From NCBI RefSeq assembly GCF_022012475.1, contig NZ_JAKLWS010000018.1, positions 20,224-84,223 of the forward strand: a stretch of DNA of 64,000 nt. Direction: 5' to 3'. Positions 37,560-46,223 of the stretch are shown in pieces. Numbering within the stretch: position 1 is the stretch's first letter; each line of letters starts with the position of its first letter. The translations under genes were made by a program, and so were the position numbers. Origin of the DNA: Rhodohalobacter sulfatireducens (lineage in GTDB: Bacteria > Bacteroidota > Rhodothermia > Balneolales > Balneolaceae). Under the pieces are notes generated by a model. It was given only the letters and a program-made list of their open reading frames with translations, made no database searches and was not told where the DNA came from.

Positions 37560-37583
37560 TTTCAGCTATTGAATTAGCTGAAA
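37560..37583. repeat. Hairpin in AT-rich gap
   Basis: TTTCAGCTA / TAGCTGAAA, perfect 9-bp arms around TTGAAT. It lies in a 260-bp AT-rich gap without genes, 90 bp upstream of the small basic protein gene. Poor T run, so not clearly a terminator; might be an operator. Confidence 0.55.
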
Positions 37584-37674
37584 GAAAATATTAGTTTCTT
37601 TTTCCTAAATGAATTATCGATTTTAGATTGTTAAAATATTTTAAAGTATAAAACTATAGAGATTTTTGTTTGCC

Positions 37675-37926
37675 ATGAATATTAAGTTTGTAAAAAGATC
37701 ACAAATAAAATCAAGCAAGAGAAGAGCTTCAAAATTCAAACCATTGATGGATGCTTTGGATAAGTTAGAGCCCGGTGGGCAGGCTGTTGAGGTTTCTTAT
37801 TCAAATGATAAGAGTGTAAACTCAATGAGAACAGCGGTTTACCAATATAACCAAGAGAATAATGTAAAAATCAGGAGCGGTAAAGACGCTTCCAACAAAA
37901 AAATATACTTTTACAGAGAAAAATAG
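37675..37926 (+). CDS. Small basic protein, unknown function (possibly DNA-binding)
   Basis: Frame of 83 residues, strongly basic at the N-terminus (MNIKFVKRSQIKSSKRRASK), with a helix (PLMDALDKLEPGGQAVEV), then NSMRTAVYQYNQENNVKIRS and a beta hairpin KKIYFYREK. The layout resembles small winged-helix-like proteins of phages and other bacteria, but I cannot name a family. The ATG at 37675 is preferred over an in-frame TTG three codons earlier. It stands alone in an AT-rich region and may be of foreign origin; codon use leans to A/T endings compared with neighbours. Confidence 0.6.
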   Translation: MNIKFVKRSQIKSSKRRASKFKPLMDALDKLEPGGQAVEVSYSNDKSVNSMRTAVYQYNQENNVKIRSGKDASNKKIYFYREK

Positions 37927-37966
37927 ATCTATTCCTTTACTCTATAAAAATACAATCCTTTACATC

Positions 37967-40324
37967 TTAAAAAACTTTTTCAAAAAGTATCCCCTGAGAA
38001 ATTGAGAGTCTAATGGGTTGATCAATCTCTCGCGCTCTTACAGATGGCGTAGCTATTGCCGCCTCCCACATGCCCGGGTTTGTAATGGGCAGATCGAGCT
38101 TAGTAGGAGTGATTTGTCGCGACTGACCTTCCATGTTCGCGAGAAATACAATCTCTTTACCTGTATCTATATTTCTGCGATATCCGTAGTAGATAACGGC
38201 CCCTTCGACCGGCTCCCTGAACTTCAGAAAATCAGATGATTGAAAATTATTATTCAACCATGGATTTTTAAGTCGAAACTGGCGGGTTTGGTAATTAAAA
38301 TTCGCTTTCTTTGAATCCATGTAATCTGCCTGCATATCTGCATTGCAGTATTCGTAGATATCCCCCATCCAGGCCCAGGCGTATTCATTCAGCTTCTCCA
38401 GCGTCCACTCTTCCGGATTGAATGCAGGTTTGGTTTGATTAATTAATTCTACAATGTTTTCAGGGTTGTAGTCGGTTATCTTCACAAAGTTGAGAAGAGA
38501 CTTGGCAAACCTCCGGAGGTCTTCAAGTTTTCTGAATCCAAGGTTTTTAAGTTTTTTGAAGAAGCGTGAATTTCGATACTCCACATCTGTAATTTGCCAC
38601 TCCGTAAAGTAGGCCTCTTCTGCTGCGATTTTTATAGCAAATTCTGTATCTGTATTTCTGAAAAAACTCCAGGGGGTATTTCCAAGTGCCTGTACAAAAT
38701 CCATTGGAACACCGGGTAAAAAGGAATTCATCAACAATGTAGTGGAAGGATTGTTATATGCGTTAATCATTACCATTTTCAGGGAGTTTCCAAGCAGGAA
38801 ATTTACATTTACTGTTTTGGGGTCGGCCTGGATTCCCCGGCGCATTGTATCGTGATTGGCATATCCGCTGATCCATTTCTCGCCATAGTCGAAATGTTCT
38901 TTAATTCTCCACCACTTAGATACCCAGTAGGTGTAATCATAGGGAGTGTTATAGGCAAAAATCATGGGCGACCACTGGAACGGGTGTTTCTGTTTTTCCG
39001 TAATTACACGGTACGTACAAGCCAGTTCCCAATCAGTTCGAGGCCAGGGTCGTCCATCCTCAAAAATCATCCATGGCTTATAGTCTACATCGGCAACGGA
39101 CTGCTCAACGTTACTCATCTCCTTCAGGAAATCGTCATCATAATAGACTTCATCCTGTTCTTCAACGTAGTATTTGAAATCATGGGCGCTGTCAACACGA
39201 ATTCCATCAAAGCCCCAGTTCATTTTACGGCGTTGCATTTCAAGAATCATCGCCCGTAGCAGCGGGTGTTTGAAATCTAAATTTTGTCCATAAATGTTAG
39301 GTCCTGCAAAACACTCATCAGGAAGAAGGTCTAATGCTTGGTTATCGGCATGGCCGTACACTACATCCAATACTACCTTGATAGGGCCTGTGGGGAACAT
39401 ATGGAGCGTTTCAATCAAATCCAGCAGTTCATGCGGCCGTCCTGTAGAAAGAATTGAGGGGTTTACGGCAGCTGCACCGAAAATTACCACATCATACCCC
39501 CAGTTCATCACATTTGGTTTACGAAGGTGTAGTGTAATTTCTGAACCGTTTTCTTCGGGGGTTTGAATAGGATTCCAAAACAGATGCGCTTCGGGATGTT
39601 CAATAACCGGGTCAACCGGCATCAACTCAACACCATCAAACCCGATGAGGTTTTTTTCATCCGGTGAGAGATCTTCGCCATTTTCCACTGCGGCTGCAAT
39701 CTGCTTATATCGTTTGGCAAGTGAGTCGAGAGTACCATCCATTGTAGCGGTACCGGTATGGATTTCCAACAGGTTTGTAGAGGGCCCCAGCCTGTTGTCA
39801 TCAAGAGATAAAAAACTTGAAGCGAGATTTTCGAAATATTCTTTATCTTCGCGATTTCCAAGAACCTTGTTAATATCATAAACTTCAGCAGGGGCATGAA
39901 TACCGTATGGCATAGACCATGCCATGGGATCCAAGACAACCGTTTCCTCCCCCTTTTCATCTTGCAGGATAAACTGGTAAAAAGCGCCGAATTGATCACG
40001 GTTTCCTGTGGGAAGGTTATTCATAACCACCAAAGAAAATTCGTTAATACAGGTTGTCTCAAACCGGTAATAAGTTACATTGCAATGTTGCTCCGGTTTG
40101 TCAAATATCAAGTCGATTGATGGGAGATAAAATTCAATATAGACCTTCTCAGCATCTTTAATCTTTGGATGCCATATAAGGAATGTAGTTTCCGGCCCAT
40201 CAACATGGGCCCCCAGGTTTTTGGAAATTAACCCGGCATTTGCAGAGGTAACTCCCTTTCGGGTTTTTTGGTGAATTCGCTGCGAAAATTCATCTGTTTT
40301 TGTTTGGTTGACGGAGATATTCAT
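37967..40324 (-). CDS. Glycoside hydrolase family 13-like enzyme
   Basis: Alpha-amylase-superfamily enzyme of 785 residues, without signal peptide, so cytoplasmic. An N-terminal beta domain (about 45-160) precedes the catalytic barrel, with GH13 regions: VVLDVVYGH (region I, about 313-320), GFDGIRVDSAHD (nucleophile Asp near 377), MIFEDG (acid/base Glu near 420) and GYANHDTMRRG (region IV, His/Asp near 490). A C-terminal beta domain follows. It most resembles unusual long members acting on small glucosides such as glucosylglycerol; this is a suggestion, not a firm call. It is last in a minus-strand run after PlsC (99-bp gap). No glycogen or maltose gene is adjacent, favouring a compatible-solute or specialised substrate. 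Confidence 0.8.
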   Translation of the reverse strand: MNISVNQTKTDEFSQRIHQKTRKGVTSANAGLISKNLGAHVDGPETTFLIWHPKIKDAEKVYIEFYLPSIDLIFDKPEQHCNVTYYRFETTCINEFSLVVMNNLPTGNRDQFGAFYQFILQDEKGEETVVLDPMAWSMPYGIHAPAEVYDINKVLGNREDKEYFENLASSFLSLDDNRLGPSTNLLEIHTGTATMDGTLDSLAKRYKQIAAAVENGEDLSPDEKNLIGFDGVELMPVDPVIEHPEAHLFWNPIQTPEENGSEITLHLRKPNVMNWGYDVVIFGAAAVNPSILSTGRPHELLDLIETLHMFPTGPIKVVLDVVYGHADNQALDLLPDECFAGPNIYGQNLDFKHPLLRAMILEMQRRKMNWGFDGIRVDSAHDFKYYVEEQDEVYYDDDFLKEMSNVEQSVADVDYKPWMIFEDGRPWPRTDWELACTYRVITEKQKHPFQWSPMIFAYNTPYDYTYWVSKWWRIKEHFDYGEKWISGYANHDTMRRGIQADPKTVNVNFLLGNSLKMVMINAYNNPSTTLLMNSFLPGVPMDFVQALGNTPWSFFRNTDTEFAIKIAAEEAYFTEWQITDVEYRNSRFFKKLKNLGFRKLEDLRRFAKSLLNFVKITDYNPENIVELINQTKPAFNPEEWTLEKLNEYAWAWMGDIYEYCNADMQADYMDSKKANFNYQTRQFRLKNPWLNNNFQSSDFLKFREPVEGAVIYYGYRRNIDTGKEIVFLANMEGQSRQITPTKLDLPITNPGMWEAAIATPSVRAREIDQPIRLSISQGILFEKVF

Positions 40325-40423
40325 ATCTAAAAGAGAATTAGATCAGTTGGTAGAACTCGCTTTACAAAATAAAGCAAGATTTAAGACAATAGTGTAGTTA
40401 ATATAATAAAGGTTCGGAAAGCT

Positions 40424-41185
40424 CTAAGAAAAAGTCTCGTTTTGGATCCCTGCCCACTTAAGATAATGATTTCGAACATCATTAATATGGTCTTCAAGAT
40501 TTTCCAGTTTCCAATCTGATGTATCAATTGCCGGATAAATATGTGCAGTACAGGTGCCAGACTTTGTGATTAAAAAATCTTCTGTGCTGAGTTCCCGGTT
40601 TCCTTCAAAGTAGATCGGTACGATGGGATACTGAAGATCCATTGCCATGCGAAAAGGCCCTTTTTTGAATGGACCGATTATGCCGGGATGCTTTCGAGAT
40701 CCTTCCGGTGCCAGCATAACTGTGAGATTGTTTTTACGAATTCGTTGAACATTTTTTTTAAGAGTTTGTACCGCTTTGTCCGATTGTTTTCTCCGGATAA
40801 ATACTTGACCGGTTAATCGGCCGAGAATGAAAAAAATAGGATTGTATTGTAACTCCCATTTCGCCACAAATCGTACACGAGGCAGTCCTAACGCTAATAT
40901 GGTTAATATATCGAGAGTTGAACTATGATTTATAATGTAAACAGCCGGTGCGGGAATTGGGTCAACATGCTTTTTTATTTTGAAATTGATCCCGGCAACT
41001 TTTAAAACAGGAATGGCAACAGCCGGCGCAATTTTTTCCACTACAAAATTGGCCATCTTGCCAAAAGAGAGAATAAGCAGCAGAAGAATAATGGGTGTGA
41101 AAAAAATCAGAAGCAAAAAAAAGAGCAGGATAGATAGCAAGCTGCGAACATATTCTGTCGTCGTAAATTTTTGTTTGGCAGCCAT
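40424..41185 (-). CDS. plsC: 1-acyl-sn-glycerol-3-phosphate acyltransferase family protein
   Basis: Membrane-associated acyltransferase of phospholipid synthesis, 253 residues. One or two hydrophobic helices at the N-terminus (about 12-47) precede the acyltransferase motifs NHSSTLDIL (motif I, HX4D), a GRLTGQVFIRRK region (motif II), APEGSRKHPG (motif III) and YPIVPIYFEGN (motif IV). The EGTR motif reads EGSR, a tolerated variant. It lies 67 bp downstream of the yraN-type gene and 99 bp upstream of the GH13 gene on the minus strand. Substrate (lysophosphatidate) is assigned by family. Confidence 0.9.
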   Translation of the reverse strand: MAAKQKFTTTEYVRSLLSILLFFLLLIFFTPIILLLLILSFGKMANFVVEKIAPAVAIPVLKVAGINFKIKKHVDPIPAPAVYIINHSSTLDILTILALGLPRVRFVAKWELQYNPIFFILGRLTGQVFIRRKQSDKAVQTLKKNVQRIRKNNLTVMLAPEGSRKHPGIIGPFKKGPFRMAMDLQYPIVPIYFEGNRELSTEDFLITKSGTCTAHIYPAIDTSDWKLENLEDHINDVRNHYLKWAGIQNETFS

Positions 41186-41252
41186 TTTTGCAATTCCTAA
41201 CGGTTTACGGGATTAATATAGTACAAATAGCGGCGATGACAGGATTGCCCCT

Positions 41253-41615
41253 CTATCGAAAGGCATCTTCGAAGTGCGAGATTTCCGGGTCTTCATCCTT
41301 CTTTTGAACAATTGCAATTACATCAAAACGAACCACAGCTGTTTCCATTTTACGTTCGTAGGTCCATGCTTCGGCTGCTTTTTTAATGTTTGCTTCCTTC
41401 TTTGGAGTAACAAAGTCCTCCGGCCTGCCGAAATAGGTGTCACTCCTGAATTTTACTTCTACAAACACTATGAAATGCCCATCAGTAGCTACGATATCAA
41501 CCTCGGCTTTTTCAAAAAAGTAATTTCGGTCGATAATAATCCAACCTTTGGACTCGAGATATTCCACAGCTAAATCTTCACCCTTATCCCCGATTTTCCG
41601 GTGACTTTTACTCAT
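41253..41615 (-). CDS. YraN family (UPF0102) nuclease-fold protein
   Basis: Small protein (120 residues) with a restriction-endonuclease-like fold: GEDLAVEYLESKGW, NYFFEKAEVDIVATDG (Asp) and IVFVEVKFRSD (E-x-K), the standard PD-(D/E)xK arrangement of UPF0102. Cellular role is not established; the family is widespread and often near ribosomal or DNA-processing genes. It overlaps the GbsR-like gene by 8 bp, so translation is coupled. Confidence 0.92.
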   Translation of the reverse strand: MSKSHRKIGDKGEDLAVEYLESKGWIIIDRNYFFEKAEVDIVATDGHFIVFVEVKFRSDTYFGRPEDFVTPKKEANIKKAAEAWTYERKMETAVVRFDVIAIVQKKDEDPEISHFEDAFR

Positions 41616-42207
41616 TTTCCTGTTCCTGAACCGGCTTATTTCCTTTGAGAGATTGATGGGCCTCTGCCAGTTTCACGAGATGCTTTAAAAAGGTAAGATT
41701 CTTTTTGTTGATATAGGGAAGCAATGCTTTCGTGAACCGGTCGAACATCTCAAGGAATTCTACAAAATTTTCAAGCCTCTCCTTGAATTCCGCTTCGAGA
41801 GGCTCCTCACTGCTGTCTTCCTGAAACATCTCAAGAGTTTCGGCCAGGTTTTGTTGAATCGGCTCAATTTCTCGCTGATGCCGTTCACGAATCAGTATGG
41901 CTACAATGTTCCACACATCTTTTTCGGCGGTGTAAAAGTCGCGGCGTTCGCCTTTAAAATGAACTTTTTGTACCAATTGCCAGTGCAGCAGGCTTCGCAG
42001 ATTCATATTGGCATTTCCACGACTGATACTCAACTGCTGCATAATTGCATCGGTATCAAGAGGTTCACTCTCTGCGTACAGCAAAGCGTGAATTTGTGCC
42101 ATCGTCTTGTTAATTCCCCACGCAGAAGCCATCTCTCCCCACAGAAGTACAAACTGGTCAATTGCTTGTTGGTGAGATTCAGATTTTGGGGAATCGTTCT
42201 CCTGCAC
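41608..42207 (-). CDS. GbsR/MarR-family transcriptional regulator
   Basis: Winged-helix regulator of 199 residues. The N-terminal QFVLLWGEMASAWGINKTMA and IHALLYAESEPLDTDAIMQQ lead to the recognition region LSISRGNANMNLRSLLHWQL and a wing KVHFKGERRDFYTAE, matching the GbsR branch (choline/glycine-betaine control in Bacillus). The C-terminal half is helical and acidic. Its ligand is unknown; a link to osmolyte metabolism is only by family name, though the GH13 enzyme downstream might also be a solute enzyme. It follows the FmdB-like gene by 2 bp and overlaps yraN by 8 bp. Confidence 0.85.
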   Translation of the reverse strand: MQENDSPKSESHQQAIDQFVLLWGEMASAWGINKTMAQIHALLYAESEPLDTDAIMQQLSISRGNANMNLRSLLHWQLVQKVHFKGERRDFYTAEKDVWNIVAILIRERHQREIEPIQQNLAETLEMFQEDSSEEPLEAEFKERLENFVEFLEMFDRFTKALLPYINKKNLTFLKHLVKLAEAHQSLKGNKPVQEQENE

Positions 42208-42209
42208 GG

Positions 42210-42494
42210 TTACTCCTTGGAATCTTTGGTGTCTTTTTTAGCTGATGATTCCTTTGACTCGGACTTTTCTGAAGTTTCAGATTTTGGAGTCGATGTCCCG
42301 TTATTTTTATGAGAACCATTTTTATAGTCTGTAACGTACCAGCCGGTGCCCTTGTAAACAACTCCTCCGCCTCCGGAGATGATTCTTTTTACAGGTTGAC
42401 CGGTTGTAGGACAAGTTTCAAGCGGGTCATCATTTATGCTTTGAGTGATTTCAAAGGTGGAACCGTCTTCTCGTTTGTATTCGTATGTTGGCAT
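42210..42494 (-). CDS. FmdB-family small protein with degenerate zinc ribbon
   Basis: Protein of 94 residues that starts with the FmdB pattern MPTYEYKREDGSTFEI and DPLETCPTTGQPVKRIISGG, followed by GVVYKGTGWYVTDYK and a disordered Ser/Lys tail. In canonical members the ribbon has CxxCG and CPxCG; here the first pair is KREDG and the second is CPTTG, leaving a single cysteine, so zinc cannot be held in the usual way. First gene of the fmdB-gbsR-yraN unit. Role unknown. Confidence 0.85.
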   Translation of the reverse strand: MPTYEYKREDGSTFEITQSINDDPLETCPTTGQPVKRIISGGGGVVYKGTGWYVTDYKNGSHKNNGTSTPKSETSEKSESKESSAKKDTKDSKE

Positions 42495-42605
42495 AGGTTA
42501 AATATCTTGTTAGAAAATTACGTGACTATATAAGCATAAAATATGCCAAAATTGATGAATCGCTCATCATGGCAGATTTTTCAAAAGCCTACAAAGATAG
42601 TAACG

Positions 42606-43799
42606 TTACGACAAAGAGGACAGTCCATCACTAAATCTAATCATCGCTTCTTTCAGGTCATCCATGGATGCGGCGTAGCTTAGGCGAATTCCTCCCGGTT
42701 CCCCGAAAGCATCTCCGGGTACGGTGGCTACACCAAACTCCTCAAGCAGGTAGATCGACAGGTCGGTTGTGTTTTCAATTTTATTTCCCTCAGGAGTACT
42801 TCTGCCTAAAAAGCTGTGGACATCTGGAAATACGTAAAACGCTCCGGAAGGTGTAAAACACTCAACGCCTTCTATTGCACGTAAAGCTTTTACAATGTAA
42901 TCTCTTCTTTTTTTGAAGGCTTTATTCATCTCCTGTATCGGTTTCATTGTACCGGTATAGGCGGCTAATCCCGCTTTTTGCGAAATGGATGAAGGAGCCG
43001 ATGTCTCCTGGCTTTGAATTTTAGCAACTGCATCAGCTATCGGTTTGGGGCCGGCCATATAACCAAGGCGCCAGCCGGTCATTGCAAACCCTTTTGAAAA
43101 TCCATTAATTACAACGGTTCGGTCTTTTAGTTGTGGAGCAGCATTCAAAATGCTCACGTGCTCACCTTCAAATACGATATACTCATAGATTTCATCCGAA
43201 AGAATTAACACATCCGGATAATCATCGAGGACTGCAGCCAGCTCCTTCAACTCATTTTTTGTATAACAAGCTCCGGTGGGATTGGATGGAGAGCATAATA
43301 TGATCGCCTTGGTTTTTTCTGAGATCACCTCTTCAAGCTGTCCGGGTGTTAATTTGTAATTGTTGGAAAAGAGAGTATTTACCACGACGGGCGTTCCCTC
43401 CGCCAGCTTTACCATTTCAGGATATGATACCCAGTAGGGAGCCGGGATGATCACTTCGTCTCCCTCATCGATGGTTGCGAGTAAAGTAAATCCTACAGAC
43501 TGTTTCGCTCCATTTGAGAGTACAATCTGGTTTGGAGGAATTTCAATATTGTTGTCGCGCTTCAGTTTATCGCTGACTGCTTCGCGCAGCTCGGGCATCC
43601 CGGTGTTCATCGTGTAACCGTGGAAGCCTTCAGTGATAGCATCAATCGCGGCGTTACAAATGTGTGCAGGCGTTTTAAAGTCCGGTTCACCGGCGCTTAA
43701 TGAGATAATAGATTTCCCTTGCCGGGCCAGCTCTTTTGCCCTGCCGGAGACTTTCATGGTTTGTGATGGGGATACGTTTTGAGCTCTTTTTGATATCAT
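42606..43799 (-). CDS. Pyridoxal-phosphate aminotransferase, class I (aspartate aminotransferase type)
   Basis: Cytoplasmic PLP enzyme of 397 residues. It begins MISKRAQNVSPSQTMKVSGR, contains the GEPDFKTP loop, NGAKQS, PAPYWVSYPEM, the asparagine/aspartate segments SNPTGA and DEIYEYI, the PLP lysine in NGFSKGFAMTGWRLGY and the carboxylate-binding Arg in GGIRLSYA. This fits the prokaryotic subgroup I-gamma/AspB-like aspartate aminotransferases. The start at 43799 is chosen because conserved sequence starts there; the frame runs on to 43916 without homologous-looking sequence. No biosynthetic neighbour clarifies the substrate. Confidence 0.92.
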   Translation of the reverse strand: MISKRAQNVSPSQTMKVSGRAKELARQGKSIISLSAGEPDFKTPAHICNAAIDAITEGFHGYTMNTGMPELREAVSDKLKRDNNIEIPPNQIVLSNGAKQSVGFTLLATIDEGDEVIIPAPYWVSYPEMVKLAEGTPVVVNTLFSNNYKLTPGQLEEVISEKTKAIILCSPSNPTGACYTKNELKELAAVLDDYPDVLILSDEIYEYIVFEGEHVSILNAAPQLKDRTVVINGFSKGFAMTGWRLGYMAGPKPIADAVAKIQSQETSAPSSISQKAGLAAYTGTMKPIQEMNKAFKKRRDYIVKALRAIEGVECFTPSGAFYVFPDVHSFLGRSTPEGNKIENTTDLSIYLLEEFGVATVPGDAFGEPGGIRLSYAASMDDLKEAMIRFSDGLSSLS

Positions 43800-43879
43800 G
43801 TTAGTGGTTTTGAAATTTTTCCGGATGTTACCAATCTGAAAGTTACCAAAAGGATTTACGGAATTCAGCATTTTATAAG

Positions 43880-44107
43880 TTGAATTCCAATATATTTTTT
43901 GAACGCATTCATTCACTACAAATTTATTCTTCAGACGTGATTTCTCAATATCACATACTTAATGGTGATACTTTAAAAGGGCAGTTCCCGGTTCGGGTTT
44001 CAGGGGAGATTATTGTATGTCGTGAATGCCTGGTGGATGGCCCGGTTAACGGGGAGACTTTGGATAATCTATTTGAGACGAGAGCGATTGATCAAATCAC
44101 CACTTAA
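43880..44107 (+). pseudogene. Fragment of a DUF1835-type protein
   Basis: Plus-strand frame of 75 residues whose middle, YHILNGDTLKGQFP...GEIIVCRECLVDGPV, matches the start of DUF1835 domains (HIVNGD-L ... GEVIVWREALCEGPV pattern). Such proteins are normally 250-350 residues, but this frame stops after TLDNLFETRAIDQITT, against the convergent coaD gene. The rest of the domain is absent, so it is most likely a truncated remnant; a functional micro-protein cannot be excluded. The first 20 residues have no visible relation to the family. Confidence 0.45.
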
Positions 44108-44598
44108 TCGTGATTGTACTTTTCTTTTAAAGCTTCCGCAACATGATCGGGCACAAAGCTGCTGAGATCACCATTCCATGCGGCAATCTCTTTTACAATA
44201 GTCGCTGAGATAAAGGTGAGTTGTTCATCCGGCATCAGGAAAAGTGTATCGATTTCCGGAGCGAGCCGCCGATTTGTGAGGGCCATTCGGAATTCGTATT
44301 CAAAATCAGAGATTTGGCGGACTCCCCTTAAAAGGATTTTTACATTCTTCTTTCGAGCAAAATCAATCAGCAAACCAGTGAACTGTTCCACTTCAACTTT
44401 GTCAGCCCAATCTTTGTCTTTAATTGCTTCACGAATCAGTTCAACCCGTTCTTTACCACTGAATACAGCCCTTTTTTTGTTATTCACCGCAACGGTTACA
44501 ATAACTTTTTCGAACATTTGAACGGCACGTTGAAGGATGTCGAGATGGCCGTTTGTAAGCGGATCGAAAGAACCGGGATAGATAGCTGTATGATTCAT
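44104..44598 (-). CDS. coaD: Phosphopantetheine adenylyltransferase
   Basis: Fourth step of coenzyme A synthesis: 4'-phosphopantetheine + ATP to dephospho-CoA. The 164-residue product has the nucleotidyltransferase motif YPGSFDPLTNGHLDIL (HxGH-type TNGH near 16-19), LLRGVR (conserved RGxR), ALTNRRLAP and the ISSTxVR-like block ISATIVKEIA. Length is usual. It follows rsmD by 195 bp on the same strand, the familiar rsmD-coaD order. Its 3' end overlaps the DUF1835 remnant by 4 bp. Confidence 0.96.
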   Translation of the reverse strand: MNHTAIYPGSFDPLTNGHLDILQRAVQMFEKVIVTVAVNNKKRAVFSGKERVELIREAIKDKDWADKVEVEQFTGLLIDFARKKNVKILLRGVRQISDFEYEFRMALTNRRLAPEIDTLFLMPDEQLTFISATIVKEIAAWNGDLSSFVPDHVAEALKEKYNHD

Positions 44599-44793
44599 TA
44601 CTTTGTTAGCTGAGGTTTTGTGGTAAACAAACCTAAAATAGTAATCTTTTTTATTTATTGGAGGTTGTCCGTTATTAGTGGTTTGGAGTTAAATGACCTC
44701 CAAATGCAAAGTCATTAAAATCAATTCTTTGAATGTAAGGGCTATTTATGGATCGATGTAAACAACTGACAACGGCCAACTAACTACCGACAA

Positions 44794-45342
44794 TCAAAAA
44801 CCATTATCTAATTTAAACATAGCAATAACCGTTCGCCCGTAAGCTTTGGAAAATACGCAGTGTTCATGCGGTTCAAAGTCGTTGTCTTTACTATGTTCAA
44901 GGATAAACAAGCCGTCCTTATTCAGCCAGCTGTCGGAAAGGATAGTTTCTACCAACCCGGGGAAGTCGTAATAATCGTAGGGTGGATCAGCAAAAATGAA
45001 ATCAAACCCACCGGGATTTGTTTCCAGGAACATCTCAACATCCATGGTATATGTTCGTACCTGGTCTTCAATATTGAATTGCCGGCTCACTTTTTCGATA
45101 TGCTTAATGTGTTCGGGTTCCTCATCTACAAATGCGCAGGAATCTGCTCCGCGCGAAATGGCTTCCAGCCCTAAACTGCCTGATCCGGCGAAAAGATCAA
45201 GAACACGGGTTCCGTCAAAGTATGTGCGTGCATCAATTACGGAGAAGAGGGCTTCTTTGGCACGATCAGAGGTGGGACGCAATAAACCCGTTTTGGGAAC
45301 CGGAATGTTTCTGCCTTTAAGTTTACCCGTTATAATTCTCAT
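44794..45342 (-). CDS. rsmD: 16S rRNA (guanine-966 N2)-methyltransferase RsmD
   Basis: SAM-dependent methyltransferase of 182 residues that modifies G966 of 16S rRNA. Motifs: start MRIITGKLKGRNI, RPTSDRAKEALFSVI, SAM-binding LDLFAGSGSLGLEAISRG and the catalytic ADPPYDY (N/D-PP-Y). Its start overlaps the 3' end of the DUF3822 gene by 20 bp, and coaD lies 195 bp downstream; the order is typical of the group. Confidence 0.95.
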   Translation of the reverse strand: MRIITGKLKGRNIPVPKTGLLRPTSDRAKEALFSVIDARTYFDGTRVLDLFAGSGSLGLEAISRGADSCAFVDEEPEHIKHIEKVSRQFNIEDQVRTYTMDVEMFLETNPGGFDFIFADPPYDYYDFPGLVETILSDSWLNKDGLFILEHSKDNDFEPHEHCVFSKAYGRTVIAMFKLDNGF

Positions 45343-46222
45343 GGACTTCGGTTTTTTCCAAATCCCTGTTTAAACTCATCAATATGGCTGGAAATGCAGC
45401 TTCAAGCCTGAAACCGTATGTTTTTTCATCTGCATCTACTCCCATCTCAAGAAGTGTGTTCATATTTATCGTTTCACCGTGGTTATACCAGTACGACTGC
45501 AACCGATCCGCGACCTGGCTGCTGAAATATCCATAGAGATATGTTTTATCATGAATGCCATTCATCCATGATAAATTCCCTTCATAAAGATTCCAAAGAT
45601 AAGGCAGGTCGGCAAACTCGTCATACTCAATATTGGTACATCCCCGAAGTTTACCAAGAATAAAGGATGTTATTGAAATGTAATTCTTTTGACAGTGGAT
45701 CATCAGGAAAGATTCACTGCTGTTTGTATGAAGTTGCCAGTCCAGAGCAATTTCAAAATCAGTAACAATATCAATGGTTCGGAAAGACTCCAGCAGGTAG
45801 TTGAAACCCCGAAGTATTTGCGTATCTCTCAAAAGCAAAAGGCGATAATCGGGATTGCTCAGCGTATGCCAGATAACCTGGATATTTTGGCGTTCTGTGC
45901 CCTGCATAAGAAGTTTAATGTGGCCTTCGCGTTCAGATGCGTCTTCATAAACGGCACGGGGTACAACAGTCCAGCACTCTTCGGGAGCCGGAGCAAGAAT
46001 TTTTGCAGTCTTGCATTGAAATTCTTCCCTTAACTCTTCAATCGAGCTTTTGAGGGCGGGAAAACCGGAAGGGTTGCCCGTAATGATTGTCTCTTCAATA
46101 TCGAAGCTGAAATCAATACTGCCAATACGGGCCAAATGGCTGACTTGTCCGGGTGTATTTACAGAGTAGAAGAGGTGGTTATCTGTATAGCATACACCAA
46201 GACAAGAACCGCCGTGTTCCAT
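45323..46222 (-). CDS. DUF3822 family protein
   Basis: Protein of 299 residues with the ASKHA-like, two-lobed composition of DUF3822, a family seen in Bacteroidota next to rsmD and coaD. It begins MEHGGSCLGVCYTDNHLFYS and has a middle DWQLHTNSSESFLMIHCQKN and a C-terminal DKTYLYGYFSSQ segment. Function unknown. It starts 1 bp after the preceding gene and overlaps rsmD by 20 bp, so all are in one unit. Confidence 0.8.
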   Translation of the reverse strand: MEHGGSCLGVCYTDNHLFYSVNTPGQVSHLARIGSIDFSFDIEETIITGNPSGFPALKSSIEELREEFQCKTAKILAPAPEECWTVVPRAVYEDASEREGHIKLLMQGTERQNIQVIWHTLSNPDYRLLLLRDTQILRGFNYLLESFRTIDIVTDFEIALDWQLHTNSSESFLMIHCQKNYISITSFILGKLRGCTNIEYDEFADLPYLWNLYEGNLSWMNGIHDKTYLYGYFSSQVADRLQSYWYNHGETINMNTLLEMGVDADEKTYGFRLEAAFPAILMSLNRDLEKTEVHENYNG

Positions 46223-46223
46223 G

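Noticed and set aside
44755..44800. ACTGAC/AACTA-rich stretch as a repeat array
   Set aside because: Only degenerate, low-complexity similarity to fragments near 28770 and 57300; no regular unit.
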